Positions 8,544 to 22,214 are shown, counted from the first letter of the stretch. The stretch is DNA of 64,000 bases from Lysinibacillus sp. FSL W8-0992 (GCF_038008685.1 NZ_JBBOZQ010000001.1:1612001-1676000), one strand, 5' to 3'. A program made the numbers and translations. The notes: generated from the sequence alone by a model not told the origin.

Positions 8544-9560
8544 ATGGCATTAAAGTTAGCAATTAATGGATTTGGTCGTATTGGACGTTTAGTATTTCGT
8601 GAAGCAATGAAACATGATGAGTTTGAAGTAGTTGCAGTGAATGACTTAACAGATGCTGGTCAACTTGCACACTTATTAAAATACGATTCTGTACACGGTA
8701 TTTATGATGCTGAAGTCAATGCAGATGAAGATTCTTTCGTAGTGAATGGAAAAACGGTTAAAGTATACGCTGAAAAAGACCCAGCACAATTACCTTGGGG
8801 TGAGCTTGGTGTAGACGTTGTACTTGAATGTACAGGTCGCTTCCGCTCAATGGAAGAGGTAGGTAAGCATATTGAAGCAGGTGCTAAAAAAGCGATTTTA
8901 TCTGCACCAGCTAAAGGCGATATGCCAACATTCGTAATGGGTGTTAACCATGAAGATTACAATCCAAAAACAGATGATGTCATTTCAAATGCATCTTGTA
9001 CAACAAACTGCTTAGCGCCAGTAGCTAAAATTTTAGATGAGAAATTTGGCATTGAACGCGGTATGATGACAACAATTCACTCATATACAAACGATCAACG
9101 TATCCTTGACTTCCCGCACTCTGATCCACGTCGTGCACGTGCAGGGGCAGTGTCAATGATTCCAACAACAACAGGAGCAGCAGTAGCCGTTTCTAAAGTA
9201 TTACCTCAATTAAAAGGTAAGCTTGATGGATTCTCTATGCGTGTTCCTACACCGAACGTATCATGTGTGGATTTAGTTGTAGAACTTAAAGCAGATGTAA
9301 CAAAAGATTCGATTAATGCGGCTTTAAAAGAGGCTTCAGAAAATGAGCTAAAAGGTATTTTAGGCTACAATGAACTACCATTAGTATCAATTGATTATAA
9401 TGGCAACCATAACTCTTCAACTGTTGATGGCCTTTCAACAATGGTTTTAGAAAATAGCATGGTGAAAGTTCTTGCTTGGTACGATAATGAAATTGGTTAC
9501 TCTACTCGTTTAATGGACCTTGCATTATATATCGCACAACAAGGATTAAATCATAAATAA
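8544..9560 (+). CDS. gap: Glyceraldehyde-3-phosphate dehydrogenase (glycolytic)
   Basis: 338-aa NAD-dependent enzyme converting glyceraldehyde-3-phosphate to 1,3-bisphosphoglycerate in the cytosol. Rossmann motif NGFGRIGR is at the N terminus, Asp at the end of the second strand (VNDLTD) favours NAD, and the catalytic Cys152 is in SNASCTTN. The ATG at 8544 is preferred over an upstream in-frame TTG at 8529 because the latter would sit on the SD GGAGG. It is followed by a 350-base gap containing a strong terminator, so cggR-gap may be transcribed separately from pgk onward. Confidence 0.97.
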   Translation: MALKLAINGFGRIGRLVFREAMKHDEFEVVAVNDLTDAGQLAHLLKYDSVHGIYDAEVNADEDSFVVNGKTVKVYAEKDPAQLPWGELGVDVVLECTGRFRSMEEVGKHIEAGAKKAILSAPAKGDMPTFVMGVNHEDYNPKTDDVISNASCTTNCLAPVAKILDEKFGIERGMMTTIHSYTNDQRILDFPHSDPRRARAGAVSMIPTTTGAAVAVSKVLPQLKGKLDGFSMRVPTPNVSCVDLVVELKADVTKDSINAALKEASENELKGILGYNELPLVSIDYNGNHNSSTVDGLSTMVLENSMVKVLAWYDNEIGYSTRLMDLALYIAQQGLNHK

Positions 9561-9668
9561 GTGTCATAATTCGCAATTTGAAGTAAAAAGTGTGACATAA
9601 TACGGCTTTTTACGCACAAAAAGTATAGCCTTTATAATATCGAAAAGATATAATAAACAAGGGTAATA

Positions 9669-9699
9669 GGAGTAGGGGACGTTTACCCTACTCCTTTTT
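9669..9699 (+). terminator. Terminator between gap and pgk
   Basis: GGAGTAGGG and CCCTACTCC form a 9-bp GC-rich stem followed by TTTTT. The remaining gene-free sequence (9561-9910) holds a possible pgk promoter (TTGCTA at 9793, TATATT at 9818, spacer 19, so weak). Confidence 0.85.
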
Positions 9700-9910
9700 A
9701 AATACAAATATCTTGGATAAAATATGGATGACTTGCTATTGTGCAAACTGGTAGTAGTCACCTTGTCTTTTACGAGACACCGAACGTTACTTTTGCTACT
9801 ATAAAAGCTAATAAAGGTATATTTTAACTTGGTCCAAAGTGTGTAAAGCCAAGATGGGTGGAGCACATTTTATTATGTCCGTACTACAAAACTTTGAAGG
9901 GGGTTTCTTC

Positions 9911-11095
9911 ATGTTAAATAAGAAAACAATGAAAGATATTGATGTAAAAGGTAAGCGCGTCTTCGTACGTGTCGATTTTAATGTACCGATGGCAGATGGG
10001 GTAATTACAGACGAAACACGTATCCGCGCAGCCATTCCAACGATTGAATATTTAGTTGAACAAGGCGCAAAAGTTATTTTAGTGTCTCATTTAGGTCGTC
10101 CAAAAGGCGAAGTAAAAGAAGATATGCGTTTAACTGCAGTTGGTATCCGCCTTGCAGAAATTTTAGCTAAACCTGTTACTAAATTGGATGAGGCAATCGG
10201 TGAAGCAGTAGAAACAGCTGTTGCGAATATGCAAAACGGCGATATCGTTCTACTGGAAAACGTACGATTCCATGCTGGTGAGGAGAAAAACGACCCTGCA
10301 CTTGCAGAACAATTTGCTAAACTAGCTGACGTTTATGTTAACGATGCATTCGGTGCTGCTCACCGTGCACATGCCTCAACGGAAGGTATTGCGAAACACA
10401 TTCCTGCTGTATCAGGCTTCCTTATGCAAAAAGAATTGGATGTGCTAGGTAAAGCATTATCAAATCCTGAGCGTCCTTTCACTGCTATTATTGGTGGTGC
10501 AAAAGTAAAAGATAAAATCGGCGTTATTGAGAGCTTACTTGAAAAGGTAGACCACTTAATTATTGGTGGCGGTCTGTCATTTACCTTCATTAAAGCGCAA
10601 GGGCATGATATCGGTAAATCTTTATTAGAAGAAGATAAAATTGAACTAGCAAAATCGTTCATTGAAAAAGCACATGCAAAAGGCGTGAAGTTACATATGC
10701 CAATTGATGCAGTGGTAGCCAATGAATTTTCAAAAGATGCGGAGACTAAAGTTGTCGATGTAGATGCTATCCCAGCTGATTGGATGGGTCTTGATATTGG
10801 ACCAAAAACAGCTGCTCGCTACGCAGAAGTTATTCAAAATTCAAAATTAATTATTTGGAATGGACCAATGGGCGTTTTTGAATTAGAACCATTTGCAAAT
10901 GGTACGAAAACTGTTGCAGACGCGATGGCAGCAACTGCTGGCTATACTGTAATTGGTGGCGGAGATTCCGCAGCAGCAGTAGAAAAATTTGAAGTAGCTG
11001 ATAAAATGGACCACATTTCTACTGGTGGCGGCGCTTCACTTGAATTAATGGAAGGCAAAGAGCTTCCTGGTATTGTGGCATTAAACGATAAATAA
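9911..11095 (+). CDS. pgk: Phosphoglycerate kinase
   Basis: 394-aa kinase making ATP from 1,3-bisphosphoglycerate. Substrate-binding motifs RVDFNVPM near the N terminus, [21 protein letters not shown], the hinge [11 protein letters not shown] and the nucleotide loop GGGDSAAA are all present in order. The ATG at 9911 is chosen because AAGGGGG lies nine bases upstream and family proteins begin MxKKTxxDIDVKGK; the frame extends 24 codons further upstream but without an SD. A short spacer (about 17 bases) separates it from tpiA, consistent with a pgk-tpiA-gpmI-eno operon. Confidence 0.97.
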   Translation: MLNKKTMKDIDVKGKRVFVRVDFNVPMADGVITDETRIRAAIPTIEYLVEQGAKVILVSHLGRPKGEVKEDMRLTAVGIRLAEILAKPVTKLDEAIGEAVETAVANMQNGDIVLLENVRFHAGEEKNDPALAEQFAKLADVYVNDAFGAAHRAHASTEGIAKHIPAVSGFLMQKELDVLGKALSNPERPFTAIIGGAKVKDKIGVIESLLEKVDHLIIGGGLSFTFIKAQGHDIGKSLLEEDKIELAKSFIEKAHAKGVKLHMPIDAVVANEFSKDAETKVVDVDAIPADWMGLDIGPKTAARYAEVIQNSKLIIWNGPMGVFELEPFANGTKTVADAMAATAGYTVIGGGDSAAAVEKFEVADKMDHISTGGGASLELMEGKELPGIVALNDK

Positions 11096-11112
11096 TAGAT
11101 AGGAGCATAACG

Positions 11113-11866
11113 ATGCGTAAACCAATTATTGCAGGTAACTGGAAAATGTATAAAACATTTGAAGAGGCAATTCAGTTTGTCGATAGCGTGCAGGATAATC
11201 TTCCTTCCAATGACAAAGTAGATGCTGTTATTTGCGCACCGGCACTTTTTCTACCAACACTTGTGCAGGTCGCTAGTGAATCTGAACTAGCCATCGGTGC
11301 TCAAACAATGCATTACGAAAATGAAGGTGCGTTTACAGGTGAAATTAGCCCGGCGCAGCTTGCGAGCGTTGAGGTAGATTATGTGATATTAGGACACTCC
11401 GAACGACGTGAATATTATAACGAAACAGATGAGGCTATCAATAAAAAGGTGGCAGCAGCACTTTCACATAATATCGTACCAATTATTTGCTGTGGTGAAA
11501 CACTGGAAGAACGTGAGGCAGGTACGACAGAGCAAAAGGTAGCTAGTCAAATTACAGCAGCTCTTGCAGGGTTTGCCGCACAGGACGTGGAGCATATGGT
11601 TCTTGCCTATGAGCCTATCTGGGCAATCGGCACAGGGAAAACAGCAACAGCAGAAGATGCCAACCAAGTATGTGGCGCCATTCGTGCAGTTGTTGAAAAA
11701 TTATATGATAACGCAACAGCAAAAGCTATACGTATTCAATATGGCGGTAGCGTAAAGCCTGATAATATTAAAGAATTATTGTCAAAAGAGCATATCGATG
11801 GAGCGCTAGTCGGTGGTGCCAGCTTACAAGCTGATTCATATTTAAAATTATTGGAGGCGGCAGCAA

Positions 11867-11874
<8 letters not shown>
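11113..11874 (+). CDS. tpiA: Triosephosphate isomerase
   Basis: 253-aa TIM-barrel enzyme interconverting dihydroxyacetone phosphate and glyceraldehyde-3-phosphate. The start GNWKMYKT holds the catalytic Lys, GHSERR the catalytic His, [14 protein letters not shown] the catalytic Glu and mobile loop 6, and YGGSVKPDN with VGGASL the phosphate-binding loops. The C terminus overlaps gpmI by eight bases, so translation of the next gene is probably coupled. Normal length, no oddities. Confidence 0.97.
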
Positions 11875-14703
<2,829 letters not shown>

Positions 14704-14736
14704 GTGAACGGCTAGCAACTAGCAGTCCCTTTGATG

Positions 14737-14783
14737 AAAATTGCCTCGAAAGCATGGATGTGCTTTTCGAGGCAATTTTTTTT
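14737..14783 (+). terminator. Terminator of the glycolytic operon
   Basis: AAAATTGCCTCGAAAGCA pairs with TGCTTTTCGAGGCAATTTT, about 18 bp, followed by a T-run. Confidence 0.95.
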
Positions 14784-14814
14784 AGTAAATGAATAAGCTG
14801 AGCGCGTAATTGAG

Positions 14815-15102
14815 ACGGAGAGTGCTACAACGTTGATTTCCGTTGCGGGCGGAGGCTTTCCGCGGGCACATCGTAAGCCGCAACCCTCGCTAGAGTGTGG
14901 CTTGTTGCGTTTTACTATGCGTGCGTTCGGAGCAGAAGTCGCCGCCCTTCACTGGTATAATTGTGTGAGTGCCTGGCACTTTAGATTTTTCGCAGGCATG
15001 TTGTAAGTCGCAAAGCCCGCGGAAAGCGCGTGTTACATGGTGTTCTAAGCAGGAGTATAAAGGCAGAAAAATTCAAAATTGTTTGGGTGCCAGGCACTGC
15101 AT
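14815..15102. repeat. Compound palindromic intergenic repeat (copies 3a and 3b)
   Basis: Two adjoining pieces in a 590-base gene-free stretch. The first (14815-14950) has the GATTTCCGTTGCGGGCGGAG, GGCTTTCCGCGGGC and GTAAGCCGCAACCCTCGC core. The second (14958-15102) is bounded by AATTGTGTGAGTGCCTGGCAC and AATTGTTTGGGTGCCAGGCAC and has a shorter GTAAGTCGCAAAGCCCGCGG core. Reading frames through it are incidental. Confidence 0.7.
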
Positions 15103-15226
15103 TTTGGATTTGAAATATTTCTATATTTTTTTGTATAATATCAGTAGAGTAGAGTGGGTCTTCTACTTTTTAATTTATGTATTGTACATAGTATTTGGAA
15201 AAGTAATACCATTTTGTAATCTGTGT

Positions 15227-15255
15227 TTGTCATGGGAACCTTTATTTGTTATAAT
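15227..15255 (+). promoter_or_regulatory. SigA promoter of secG
   Basis: TTGTCA (15227-15232), 17-bp spacer, TATAAT (15250-15255), 41 bp upstream of the secG ATG. Confidence 0.8.
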
Positions 15256-15296
15256 ATTGTGTGTTGTGATGTTTCAAAGTTCGGGAGGTGCAGTGG

Positions 15297-15524
15297 ATGC
15301 ATACAGCAGTATTAATAGCTTTAGTTATCGTATCATTAGCATTGGTTGTCGTAGTTTTATTACAATCTAGTAAAAGTGCAGGCTTGTCAGGTGCCATCTC
15401 GGGTGGAGCTGAACAACTATTTGGAAAGCAAAAAGCACGTGGTATGGATTTAATTCTTCACCGTGCAACAATTGTTTTATCAATTTTATTCTTTCTTTTA
15501 GCAATCGCTATTGCAAAAATATAA
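15297..15524 (+). CDS. secG: Preprotein translocase subunit SecG
   Basis: 75-aa membrane subunit of the SecYEG channel: two transmembrane helices (about residues 3-22 and 53-73) separated by the conserved cytoplasmic loop [20 protein letters not shown] and FGKQKARG. It stabilises the SecA-driven translocon. The ATG at 15297 is preferred over an in-frame GTG at 15288 because the SD GGGAGG at 15283-15288 would overlap the latter. The position between eno and est/rnr is the usual Bacillales arrangement. Confidence 0.95.
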   Translation: MHTAVLIALVIVSLALVVVVLLQSSKSAGLSGAISGGAEQLFGKQKARGMDLILHRATIVLSILFFLLAIAIAKI

Positions 15525-15539
15525 TAGTTGAAGATATTC

Positions 15540-15572
15540 CGCCTAACCTAGAATGGTTGGGCGTTTTCTTTT
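15540..15572 (+). terminator. Terminator after secG
   Basis: CGCCTAACC and GGTTGGGCG pair (one G-T) around TAGAAT and are followed by a T-rich run. Confidence 0.75.
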
Positions 15573-15704
15573 ATTTTCAGTACATAGATGAACTTAGACG
15601 AATAATGTAGATTTTATACGTATGAAAGATGCTAAATTACGCCAATGTATAATGGATATGGCTATAATAGAGTGAATATGTTTTACAGTGAAGGAGAACT
15701 TGCC

Positions 15705-16451
15705 ATGAACAAATCATTATCTCAGCCATTTTTCTTTCAAGCAGGTCCGCGTGCAGTGTTATTATTACACGGATTTACAGGTAGCTCTGCAGATGTGCGT
15801 ATGCTTGGTAGATATTTAGAGAAAAAAGGGTATACTACATTAGCGCCTCATTATAAAGGGCACGGTGTGCAACCTGAAGAACTCATTACAACAGGACCAG
15901 CTGATTGGTGGCAAGATGTCAAAGCTGCGTACCAACAATTACAAGATGCTGGCTATGAGGAAATTGCCGTAGCAGGCCTATCACTTGGCGGTGTGATGGC
16001 TTTAAATGTAGCGCTAAACAATCCTGTAAAGGGCATTGTGACAATGTGTGCACCAATGACGATGCGAACTACAGACGTAATGTTTGAAGGCGTATTGAAA
16101 TATGCAAAAGAATACAAAAAATTTGAAGGCAAAACCGACACAGAAATAGATGCGGAAGTGTCGTTAATCGCTGAAAAAGGTATGCCATCATTACAACAAC
16201 TACGTGAGTTTATTGTGCAGACTCGAAAAGAAATAGATATGATTTATGCCCCAATTTTTGTCGTACAGGCGACAAATGATGAGGTAATAGAGACAGAATC
16301 TGCCAACATTATATATAATCAAACTGAGTCACTAGAAAAATACATCAAATGGTATGAAAACTCAAAGCACGTTATAACATTAGATCAAGAAAAAGATCAA
16401 TTACATGAAGATATTTATCGTTTTTTAGAAGGCTTAAATTGGGCACACTAA
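15705..16451 (+). CDS. est: Carboxylesterase (Est30 type)
   Basis: 248-aa alpha/beta hydrolase related to the thermostable Geobacillus Est30 family encoded at this same locus. It has the oxyanion motif LLLHGFTG, nucleophile Ser93 in GLSLGG, Asp in QATNDEV and His in [10 protein letters not shown]. It hydrolyses short-chain esters or monoacylglycerols in the cytosol. The ATG at 15705 is chosen for its GAAGGAG SD; the frame extends 20 codons upstream with no SD. It is followed after 38 bases by rnr. Confidence 0.9.
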   Translation: MNKSLSQPFFFQAGPRAVLLLHGFTGSSADVRMLGRYLEKKGYTTLAPHYKGHGVQPEELITTGPADWWQDVKAAYQQLQDAGYEEIAVAGLSLGGVMALNVALNNPVKGIVTMCAPMTMRTTDVMFEGVLKYAKEYKKFEGKTDTEIDAEVSLIAEKGMPSLQQLREFIVQTRKEIDMIYAPIFVVQATNDEVIETESANIIYNQTESLEKYIKWYENSKHVITLDQEKDQLHEDIYRFLEGLNWAH

Positions 16452-16489
16452 AAATGATTTAGGATTTTTACATGAGGGAGGGTATTAGT

Positions 16490-18943
16490 ATGACGGACAA
16501 AAAAGATTCACTACAAAGTCGATTACTCGATTTTTTCGGTGAAGAAGAATATAAACCTTTAACCGTTGGAGAAATTGAAGACGAATTTGGGTTTGAGGAT
16601 GCAGAAGAATTTAAGGAGCTTGTTAAAACGCTCGTGCGAATGGAGGGGCAGGGCTTAGTTGTACGCTCACGCTCGAATCGTTACGGCTTACCAGAGCGCA
16701 TGAATTTACTGCGTGGTAAATTTATCGGCCACGCAAAAGGATTTGGCTTTGTCGCACCTGATGTTGAGGGTATGGATGATGTCTTTATTCCACCGCACGA
16801 AGTAAATGGTGCCATTAATGGCGACACAGTACTTATTCGTGTGTTAAAGGAATCATTTGGCGATCGCCGCGAAGGTACAATCACAAAAGTTGTAGAACGC
16901 GGCCAAACGTCATTTGTTGGAACATTCCAAGCAAATAGAGGCTTCGGCTTTGTCGTATTGGACGATAAAAAACTACCAATGGACATTTTCATCGCGAAAG
17001 GCGATACATTAGGTGCTGTTGATGGACACAAAGTGGTCGTTGAAATCGCGACATGGCCAGAAGATTTAAAATCAGCAACAGGCTATATTACAAAAATTTT
17101 AGGACATAAAAATGACCCAGGTGTCGATATTTTATCGATCTTATATAAGCACGATATTCCACCAGAGTTCCCAGAAGAAGTCGTTGCTGCTGCACAACGA
17201 GTGCCAGATGAAATTTCTCCTGCTGATTTAGAGGGACGTCGTGATTTACGTCATGAAACGATTGTCACAATTGATGGTGCAGATGCAAAAGATTTAGATG
17301 ATGCGGTAACTGTTACGAAAAATGTAGATGGTACCTACAAGCTTGGCGTACATATTGCAGATGTCAGCTACTATGTAACACAAGGCTCTGTAATAGACAT
17401 TGAAGCATATGACCGAGCGACAAGTGTATATTTAACAGACCGTGTTATTCCGATGATTCCGCATCGACTATCGAACGGTATTTGTTCTTTAAATCCACAG
17501 GTAGATCGCCTAACGTTATCGTGTGAAATGATTATTGATGGCAATGGTAATGTCATTGCGCATGAAATATTCCAAAGTGTCATTAAAACGACAGAGCGTA
17601 TGACTTACAAAGATGTTTACAAAATTTTAGAGGAACAAGATGAAGAGCTAATTGCTCGCTATGAGCCACTTGTACCGATGTTTAAACATATGTTAGAGCT
17701 TTCAAAAATTTTACGCCTTAAACGTGAGCAACGCGGGGCAATTGACTTTGATTTTAAAGAGTCGAAAGTGATCGTCGATGAAGATGGATGGCCAGTAGAT
17801 ATTGAAATACGTGAACGAACTGTAGCAGAGAAATTAATTGAAGATTTCATGCTTGCTGCCAACGAAACTGTTGCAGAACATTTCCATTGGATGAATGTAC
17901 CGTTCCTATACCGTATTCACGAAGATCCAAAGCCAGAAAAGCTTCAACGCTTCTTTGAATTCGTAACGAACTTCGGTATTTTAATTAAAGGTACAGGCAA
18001 TACGGTGCATCCAAAAGCATTGCAAGATGTCTTAGCAGCAATTGAAGGCATGCCTGAAGAGCCAGTTATTTCGACGATGCTACTACGCTCAATGCAACAA
18101 GCGAAGTACTATCCAGAAAGCATCGGTCACTTCGGTTTATCGACTGATTTCTATACACATTTCACATCACCAATTCGTCGTTATCCTGACTTAGTTGTTC
18201 ACCGTTTAATTCGCACGTATTTAATTAATAAAGACACGTCGCAAGAAACGGTTGCACAGTGGTCGATGGCAATGGATGAAATTGCCGACCACACATCAGA
18301 ACGCGAACGTCGTGCAGTCGATGCAGAACGTGATACAGACGCATTGAAAAAAGCACAATATATGTCTGATAAAATCGGCGAAGAGTTCGAAGGCATTGTT
18401 TCTTCTGTTACGAACTTCGGTATCTTTATCGAGCTACCAAATACGATTGAAGGCCTCGTGCACATTAGCAATATGACCGACGATTATTATCGCTTCGATG
18501 ATCGCCAAATGATTATGATTGGGGAACGTACGAACCGCCAATTCCGCATCGGTGATGAAGTAAAAGTACGCGTCGCAAACGTTATTATCGAAGAGTCATC
18601 GATTGACTTTGAAATCGTAGGAATGGTAACTTCTTATGGAAGAACAAGAAAAGCAACACCTACAGTCATTCATGCGCGTAAAAATTATAATGATAATAAA
18701 GATGGGCGCAGTAGCCGTAGCAGTCGTTCAGGTTCAGGCGGTGGAAGAGGTCGCCGTGACGATGAAAAACAAAGCAATGGTGACTCATCGAAACGCAGAG
18801 AACGCGGTGGAAGTGACCGTGATCCACGTGGCCAACGAAAAGATAGCTCAAGCCCAGGCCCTAAAAAAGGCGTAAAGCAAAAGCAAAAGTTTTACGAAGG
18901 CATCGCCAAAAAAGGCAAAAAGAAAAAAACAAAACGTAAATAA
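16490..18943 (+). CDS. rnr: Ribonuclease R
   Basis: 817-aa 3'-5' exoribonuclease that degrades structured RNA and, with SmpB-tmRNA, damaged mRNA. Order: N-terminal winged helix (5-70), cold-shock domains (about 75-230, [16 protein letters not shown]), RNB catalytic domain with the Mg-binding acidic cluster [13 protein letters not shown]1 domain near 640-725 ([20 protein letters not shown]) and a basic Arg/Ser/Lys-rich tail from about 735. The ATG at 16490 has GAGGGAGGG seven or more bases upstream. It lies 57 bases before smpB, its functional partner. Confidence 0.96.
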   Translation: MTDKKDSLQSRLLDFFGEEEYKPLTVGEIEDEFGFEDAEEFKELVKTLVRMEGQGLVVRSRSNRYGLPERMNLLRGKFIGHAKGFGFVAPDVEGMDDVFIPPHEVNGAINGDTVLIRVLKESFGDRREGTITKVVERGQTSFVGTFQANRGFGFVVLDDKKLPMDIFIAKGDTLGAVDGHKVVVEIATWPEDLKSATGYITKILGHKNDPGVDILSILYKHDIPPEFPEEVVAAAQRVPDEISPADLEGRRDLRHETIVTIDGADAKDLDDAVTVTKNVDGTYKLGVHIADVSYYVTQGSVIDIEAYDRATSVYLTDRVIPMIPHRLSNGICSLNPQVDRLTLSCEMIIDGNGNVIAHEIFQSVIKTTERMTYKDVYKILEEQDEELIARYEPLVPMFKHMLELSKILRLKREQRGAIDFDFKESKVIVDEDGWPVDIEIRERTVAEKLIEDFMLAANETVAEHFHWMNVPFLYRIHEDPKPEKLQRFFEFVTNFGILIKGTGNTVHPKALQDVLAAIEGMPEEPVISTMLLRSMQQAKYYPESIGHFGLSTDFYTHFTSPIRRYPDLVVHRLIRTYLINKDTSQETVAQWSMAMDEIADHTSERERRAVDAERDTDALKKAQYMSDKIGEEFEGIVSSVTNFGIFIELPNTIEGLVHISNMTDDYYRFDDRQMIMIGERTNRQFRIGDEVKVRVANVIIEESSIDFEIVGMVTSYGRTRKATPTVIHARKNYNDNKDGRSSRSSRSGSGGGRGRRDDEKQSNGDSSKRRERGGSDRDPRGQRKDSSSPGPKKGVKQKQKFYEGIAKKGKKKKTKRK

Positions 18944-19000
18944 AAAATCCAGCGTGAGCAGGCTAAGTCCTGCTCAACCTTTGAATTGAGGGTGAACAAG

Positions 19001-19468
19001 ATGGCAAAAGGTACTGGGAAAGTATTAGCACAAAACAAAAAAGCAGGGCATGACTACTTCATCGAAGAAACGATTGAAGCGGGCATGGTACTAACAGGCA
19101 CAGAAATTAAAGCCATTCGTGCAGGTAAAGTCCAATTACGAGACTCTTACGTTCGAATCACAAGCGGCGAAGCATGGATTAGCAACATGCATGTCAGCCC
19201 ATTCGACCAAGGTAACCGTTTCAACCACGACCCACTACGCGCCCGCAAATTGCTCCTACATAAAAAGCAAATCGGCGAACTAGTAGGTGCTGTCAAACGT
19301 GACGGCTACACAATCATCCCTTTAAAAATGTACATTAAAGATGGCTATGCCAAACTCCTTATCGGCGTCGGCAAAGGGAAAAAAGACTACGACAAACGCG
19401 ACGACATGCGCAAAAAAGAAGCAAAACGCGAAATGGAACGTACCTTCAAAGCAAAAAATCAATATTGA
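19001..19468 (+). CDS. smpB: SsrA-binding protein SmpB
   Basis: 155-aa tmRNA-binding protein of the trans-translation ribosome rescue system. Its OB-fold core starts [20 protein letters not shown], followed by [20 protein letters not shown], and its basic C-terminal tail [20 protein letters not shown] enters the decoding centre. The ATG at 19001 (GAGGGTGAAC upstream) is preferred over an in-frame ATG at 18986. Codon use here is unusually C-rich at third positions compared with the rest of the window. A 7-bp hairpin (GAGCAGG/CCTGCTC, 18955-18974) separates it from rnr. ssrA, its RNA partner, is 3 kb downstream. Confidence 0.97.
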   Translation: MAKGTGKVLAQNKKAGHDYFIEETIEAGMVLTGTEIKAIRAGKVQLRDSYVRITSGEAWISNMHVSPFDQGNRFNHDPLRARKLLLHKKQIGELVGAVKRDGYTIIPLKMYIKDGYAKLLIGVGKGKKDYDKRDDMRKKEAKREMERTFKAKNQY

Positions 19469-19481
19469 TAGATTAAGAGAG

Positions 19482-19514
19482 GAGCTCACCACTTGTTGTG
19501 GTGAGTTTTTTTAT
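19482..19514 (+). terminator. Terminator after smpB
   Basis: CTCACCAC and GTGGTGAG pair around a short loop and are followed by TTTTTTT. Confidence 0.9.
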
Positions 19515-19519
19515 TGCGG

Positions 19520-19700
19520 GAGCAAGGTGAAGTCTACGGGCACGGGCTTATCTGTGAAGCGGAGGAGATTTCCGCTACGGGCGTGCTCTTTCCGCGAGCA
19601 CAACGTAAGCCGCAACCCTTGCTACGCGCGGATTGTTGCGTCTTACTATGCGTGCGTTCCCGCAGGAGTCGCCCGCCCTCCGCTCCAATTAAAAAGTATC
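19520..19700. repeat. Palindromic intergenic repeat core (copy 4)
   Basis: It shares GATTTCCGCTACGGGCG, CTTTCCGCGAGCACAACG, GTAAGCCGCAACCCTTGC and GCGTTCCCGCAGGAGTCGCC with the copies at 14.8 and 50.7 kb. The GTGCCTGGCAC boundary is absent here. It runs straight into the 21-bp array. Confidence 0.65.
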
Positions 19701-19720
19701 GCCTACCACGCTGTAGGTAC

Positions 19721-20220
19721 TTCCGCGAAATAAGGTGAGGATTCCGCGAAGCGAGGAGGTAATTCCGCGAAGTAAGGGGAGAATTCCGCGAAACGGGGAG
19801 GTAATTCCGCGAAGTAAGGGGAGGATTCCGCGAAACGGGGAGGTGATTCCGCGAAGTGAGGTGAGGATTCCGCGAAACGGGGAGGTAATTCCGCGGAGCA
19901 AGGGGAGGATTCCGCGAAACGGGGAGGTAATTCCGAGAAGTAAGGGGAGGTAATTCCGCGAAACGAGGAGGTAATTCCGCGAAATAAGGTGAGGATTCCG
20001 CGAAATGAGGAGGTAATTCCGCGGAACAAGGAGATATTTCCGCCAAGCGAGGGAGATTCCACGAAATGAGGAGAGAATCCCCGCGGAGCAAGGGGAGAAT
20101 TCCGCGAAATAGAAGTTTATTCCGCGAAGCAGGAGGTTAATTCCGCGAAGTAAAGTAAGGATTCCGCGAAACAAGGAGATATTTCCGCGAAACGAGGAGA
20201 GAATCCCGCGGAGCAAGAAC
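19721..20220. repeat. Tandem array of about 24 units of a 21-bp repeat
   Basis: Units of consensus TTCCGCGAARYRAGGNGAGGWAA run from 19721 to 20220, most exactly 21 bp. Two unit types largely alternate (AAACGGGGAGGTAA and AAGTAAGGGGAGGA), suggesting growth by duplication of a 42-bp dimer. Each unit starts with the near-palindrome TTCCGCGAA or TTCCGCGGA. The last third is degenerate. Because 21 is a multiple of three, long open frames run through on both strands without start or SD signals; they are not genes. The flank to 20329 holds only the sigma-factor leader. Confidence 0.9.
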
Positions 20221-20329
20221 AATTAAAACCCAATAAAAAGAATGTTTCGACGTTCATTTCAAAATATATTTCCACGCAGGTGAGATTTTTCTAAAGATTT
20301 TACGTTTTTAATGTAAGGAGGTGGGTCTC

Positions 20330-20869
20330 ATGGATGAGCAGCTGATACAAAAAATCATAGACGGGGATCAACAAGCATTTCGCATCATTGTTGATACATA
20401 TAAGCAGCCACTTGTCAGCTATTTAACATATCAAACGAATGACGAGGAATTGGCGAAAGATATTGCACAAGAATCATTTATCAAATGCTATGAAAACTTA
20501 CTTCATTTTAAAGGGGGATCTTTTAAGGCATGGCTTTTTCGTATCGCGATTAATCAACTGATTGATTTTAAAAGGAAGCATAAGGAAGATCCGACACCAA
20601 TTGAGGAAACGCCCTCATTAGAAACACCTGAATCGTTAATAATCGAAAAAGAACAGAACGAGTTGCTTCAACAATGGCTTAAAACATTGGAACACAAAAC
20701 GTACCAAGTTTTCGTCCTGAAGTATGCTAGTAATTGCTCTTACGAAGAAATCGCTGAGACACTTAATATTCCAATATCGGAAGTACGAAACCGACTGCAT
20801 AGAACAAAAAAACGGCTAAGAAACGCTATGTTGAAGGGAGAGATTAATAATGAACTGCTTATCAACTGA
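20330..20869 (+). CDS. ECF RNA polymerase sigma factor
   Basis: 179-aa extracytoplasmic-function sigma factor: region 2 at about residues 8-85 (YKQPLVSYLTYQTNDEELAKDIAQESFIKCYENL, then FRIAINQLIDFKR) and region 4 at about 115-170 (VFVLKYASNCSYEEIAETLNIPISEVRNRLHRTKKRLR). The ATG at 20330 has AAGGAGG eight bases upstream; an in-frame GTG at 20321 overlaps the SD. Its last 20 bases overlap the downstream anti-sigma gene, a coupled arrangement. The region is probably autoregulated, but I could not define the ECF promoter by eye. The regulon is unknown. Confidence 0.93.
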   Translation: MDEQLIQKIIDGDQQAFRIIVDTYKQPLVSYLTYQTNDEELAKDIAQESFIKCYENLLHFKGGSFKAWLFRIAINQLIDFKRKHKEDPTPIEETPSLETPESLIIEKEQNELLQQWLKTLEHKTYQVFVLKYASNCSYEEIAETLNIPISEVRNRLHRTKKRLRNAMLKGEINNELLIN

Positions 20870-22214
20870 AGAAATGCACGATTTTATCGACGGACGAATA
20901 GACGATAACAAAATGATGCAAATGGACAAGCATATTCAATCATGTGCAACCTGCTCTGCATTACTGGATGAACAACTTGAAACAGAACAGCTAATAAGCT
21001 CCCTGTTTCCTGCAGTGCATATTGACGATTCATTTACAGATCAAGTGATGGATCAATTACCAAAGAAAAAGACTTCTCTTACAAAAAAGCGCGGCTGGCG
21101 AGCAACTTTTGTAGCAGCCGCATTCGTCACAGCCGCATTATTATTTCTAGTAATTTCGACTGTGCAGCAGGAGCCTGTAACTAGTTCTACGCCTATTACG
21201 ATAAAAGTAAAAGACGTTAAGCTAACAGATGCTTTCATAACAGTAACATTAGCTACATCTGGCTATAGTGGCAAGGAAATGTTCTTTAATGAATCAACGA
21301 AGGGTGATGTTGCACTCGTGCTACCAAACGGGAAAAGCGAAGCAGCAAGTTACGCTGCAGATCAATCAGCAAATGAAATCACCTATGAATTCCCATTATT
21401 TAATGTCACACATGATGAATTTAAGCTTCTATTTAACTACCAACACATTTATGACGAGGATGGACCATGGACGCTGGAAGTACCGATTGATCGCAAGGAA
21501 TTGTTAGCCCAAACAGAGACCATTACACTACATTCCACGTTTGAGAAAGAAGGCGTTGACGTAAACTTTATCCGTGCACAACATGGACCACAGAACTCTC
21601 TCTTCAAATTTGAAACAAAATTTACGGAGGAAATGGCAACTTTTGTAGAGCAACAAGTAGAAAAGTATACAGCTGATTTACCGTTAAAGGAAAAGGAAGC
21701 TTATGCAGGCTATAATGCACAAATACTTTATGACGTTATTGACGCTGATGGACAAAAATTAAAACGCTCGATGCCTGAAGATAATATAAATACTCAAAAT
21801 GATCGCTACGCTCATACTGAAACGATTAGTGCCTATCCAAGCGTAAGAGAAGGAGGCTATATAGCTGTGACTGGTGCCAAGTATGAGCTGCCGACGAATG
21901 TCCGACACCCGCTAACAGTGGATCAATTACCTTACACATTTACTTATAAAGATACAGTATATGAAGTGAAGCTCTTACCCGACCAACGTCTTGAAATTTC
22001 ATCAGACGCAAAGGCAACGACAATTAAAGACTGGCATATTACAGTGAATAATAAAACAGCATGGGATACGGGTGAAATCCGAGAAGATAAAGAAAAAAAG
22101 TATACAACAATCACATTCGATAAGGGGATTAAATTAGATTCATTTATCCTTTACGGTCAAACAGAATTAAAATATGTTTACTTTGATGAACCAATTCGTG
22201 TGGAGGTACGATAA
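20850..22214 (+). CDS. Membrane anti-sigma factor with zinc-finger (ZAS) domain and large extracellular domain
   Basis: 454-aa protein. The N-terminal ZAS motif is H28xxxC32xxC35, one transmembrane helix lies at about 83-102 and about 350 residues are extracytoplasmic, of the DUF4179 style often found in such anti-sigmas. It should hold the upstream sigma factor inactive until an envelope signal, typically via regulated proteolysis. It overlaps the sigma gene by 20 bases and no other gene is in the operon. The extracellular domain is much larger than in RsiW, suggesting it senses a ligand itself. Family certain, signal unknown. Confidence 0.88.
   Translation: MNCLSTEEMHDFIDGRIDDNKMMQMDKHIQSCATCSALLDEQLETEQLISSLFPAVHIDDSFTDQVMDQLPKKKTSLTKKRGWRATFVAAAFVTAALLFLVISTVQQEPVTSSTPITIKVKDVKLTDAFITVTLATSGYSGKEMFFNESTKGDVALVLPNGKSEAASYAADQSANEITYEFPLFNVTHDEFKLLFNYQHIYDEDGPWTLEVPIDRKELLAQTETITLHSTFEKEGVDVNFIRAQHGPQNSLFKFETKFTEEMATFVEQQVEKYTADLPLKEKEAYAGYNAQILYDVIDADGQKLKRSMPEDNINTQNDRYAHTETISAYPSVREGGYIAVTGAKYELPTNVRHPLTVDQLPYTFTYKDTVYEVKLLPDQRLEISSDAKATTIKDWHITVNNKTAWDTGEIREDKEKKYTTITFDKGIKLDSFILYGQTELKYVYFDEPIRVEVR

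Noticed and set aside
19721-20220. CRISPR array or repeat protein (long minus-strand frames up to 185 codons)
   Set aside because: The repeats are adjoining without spacers. The frames are open only because 21 is divisible by three; none has an SD and start in a sensible place.
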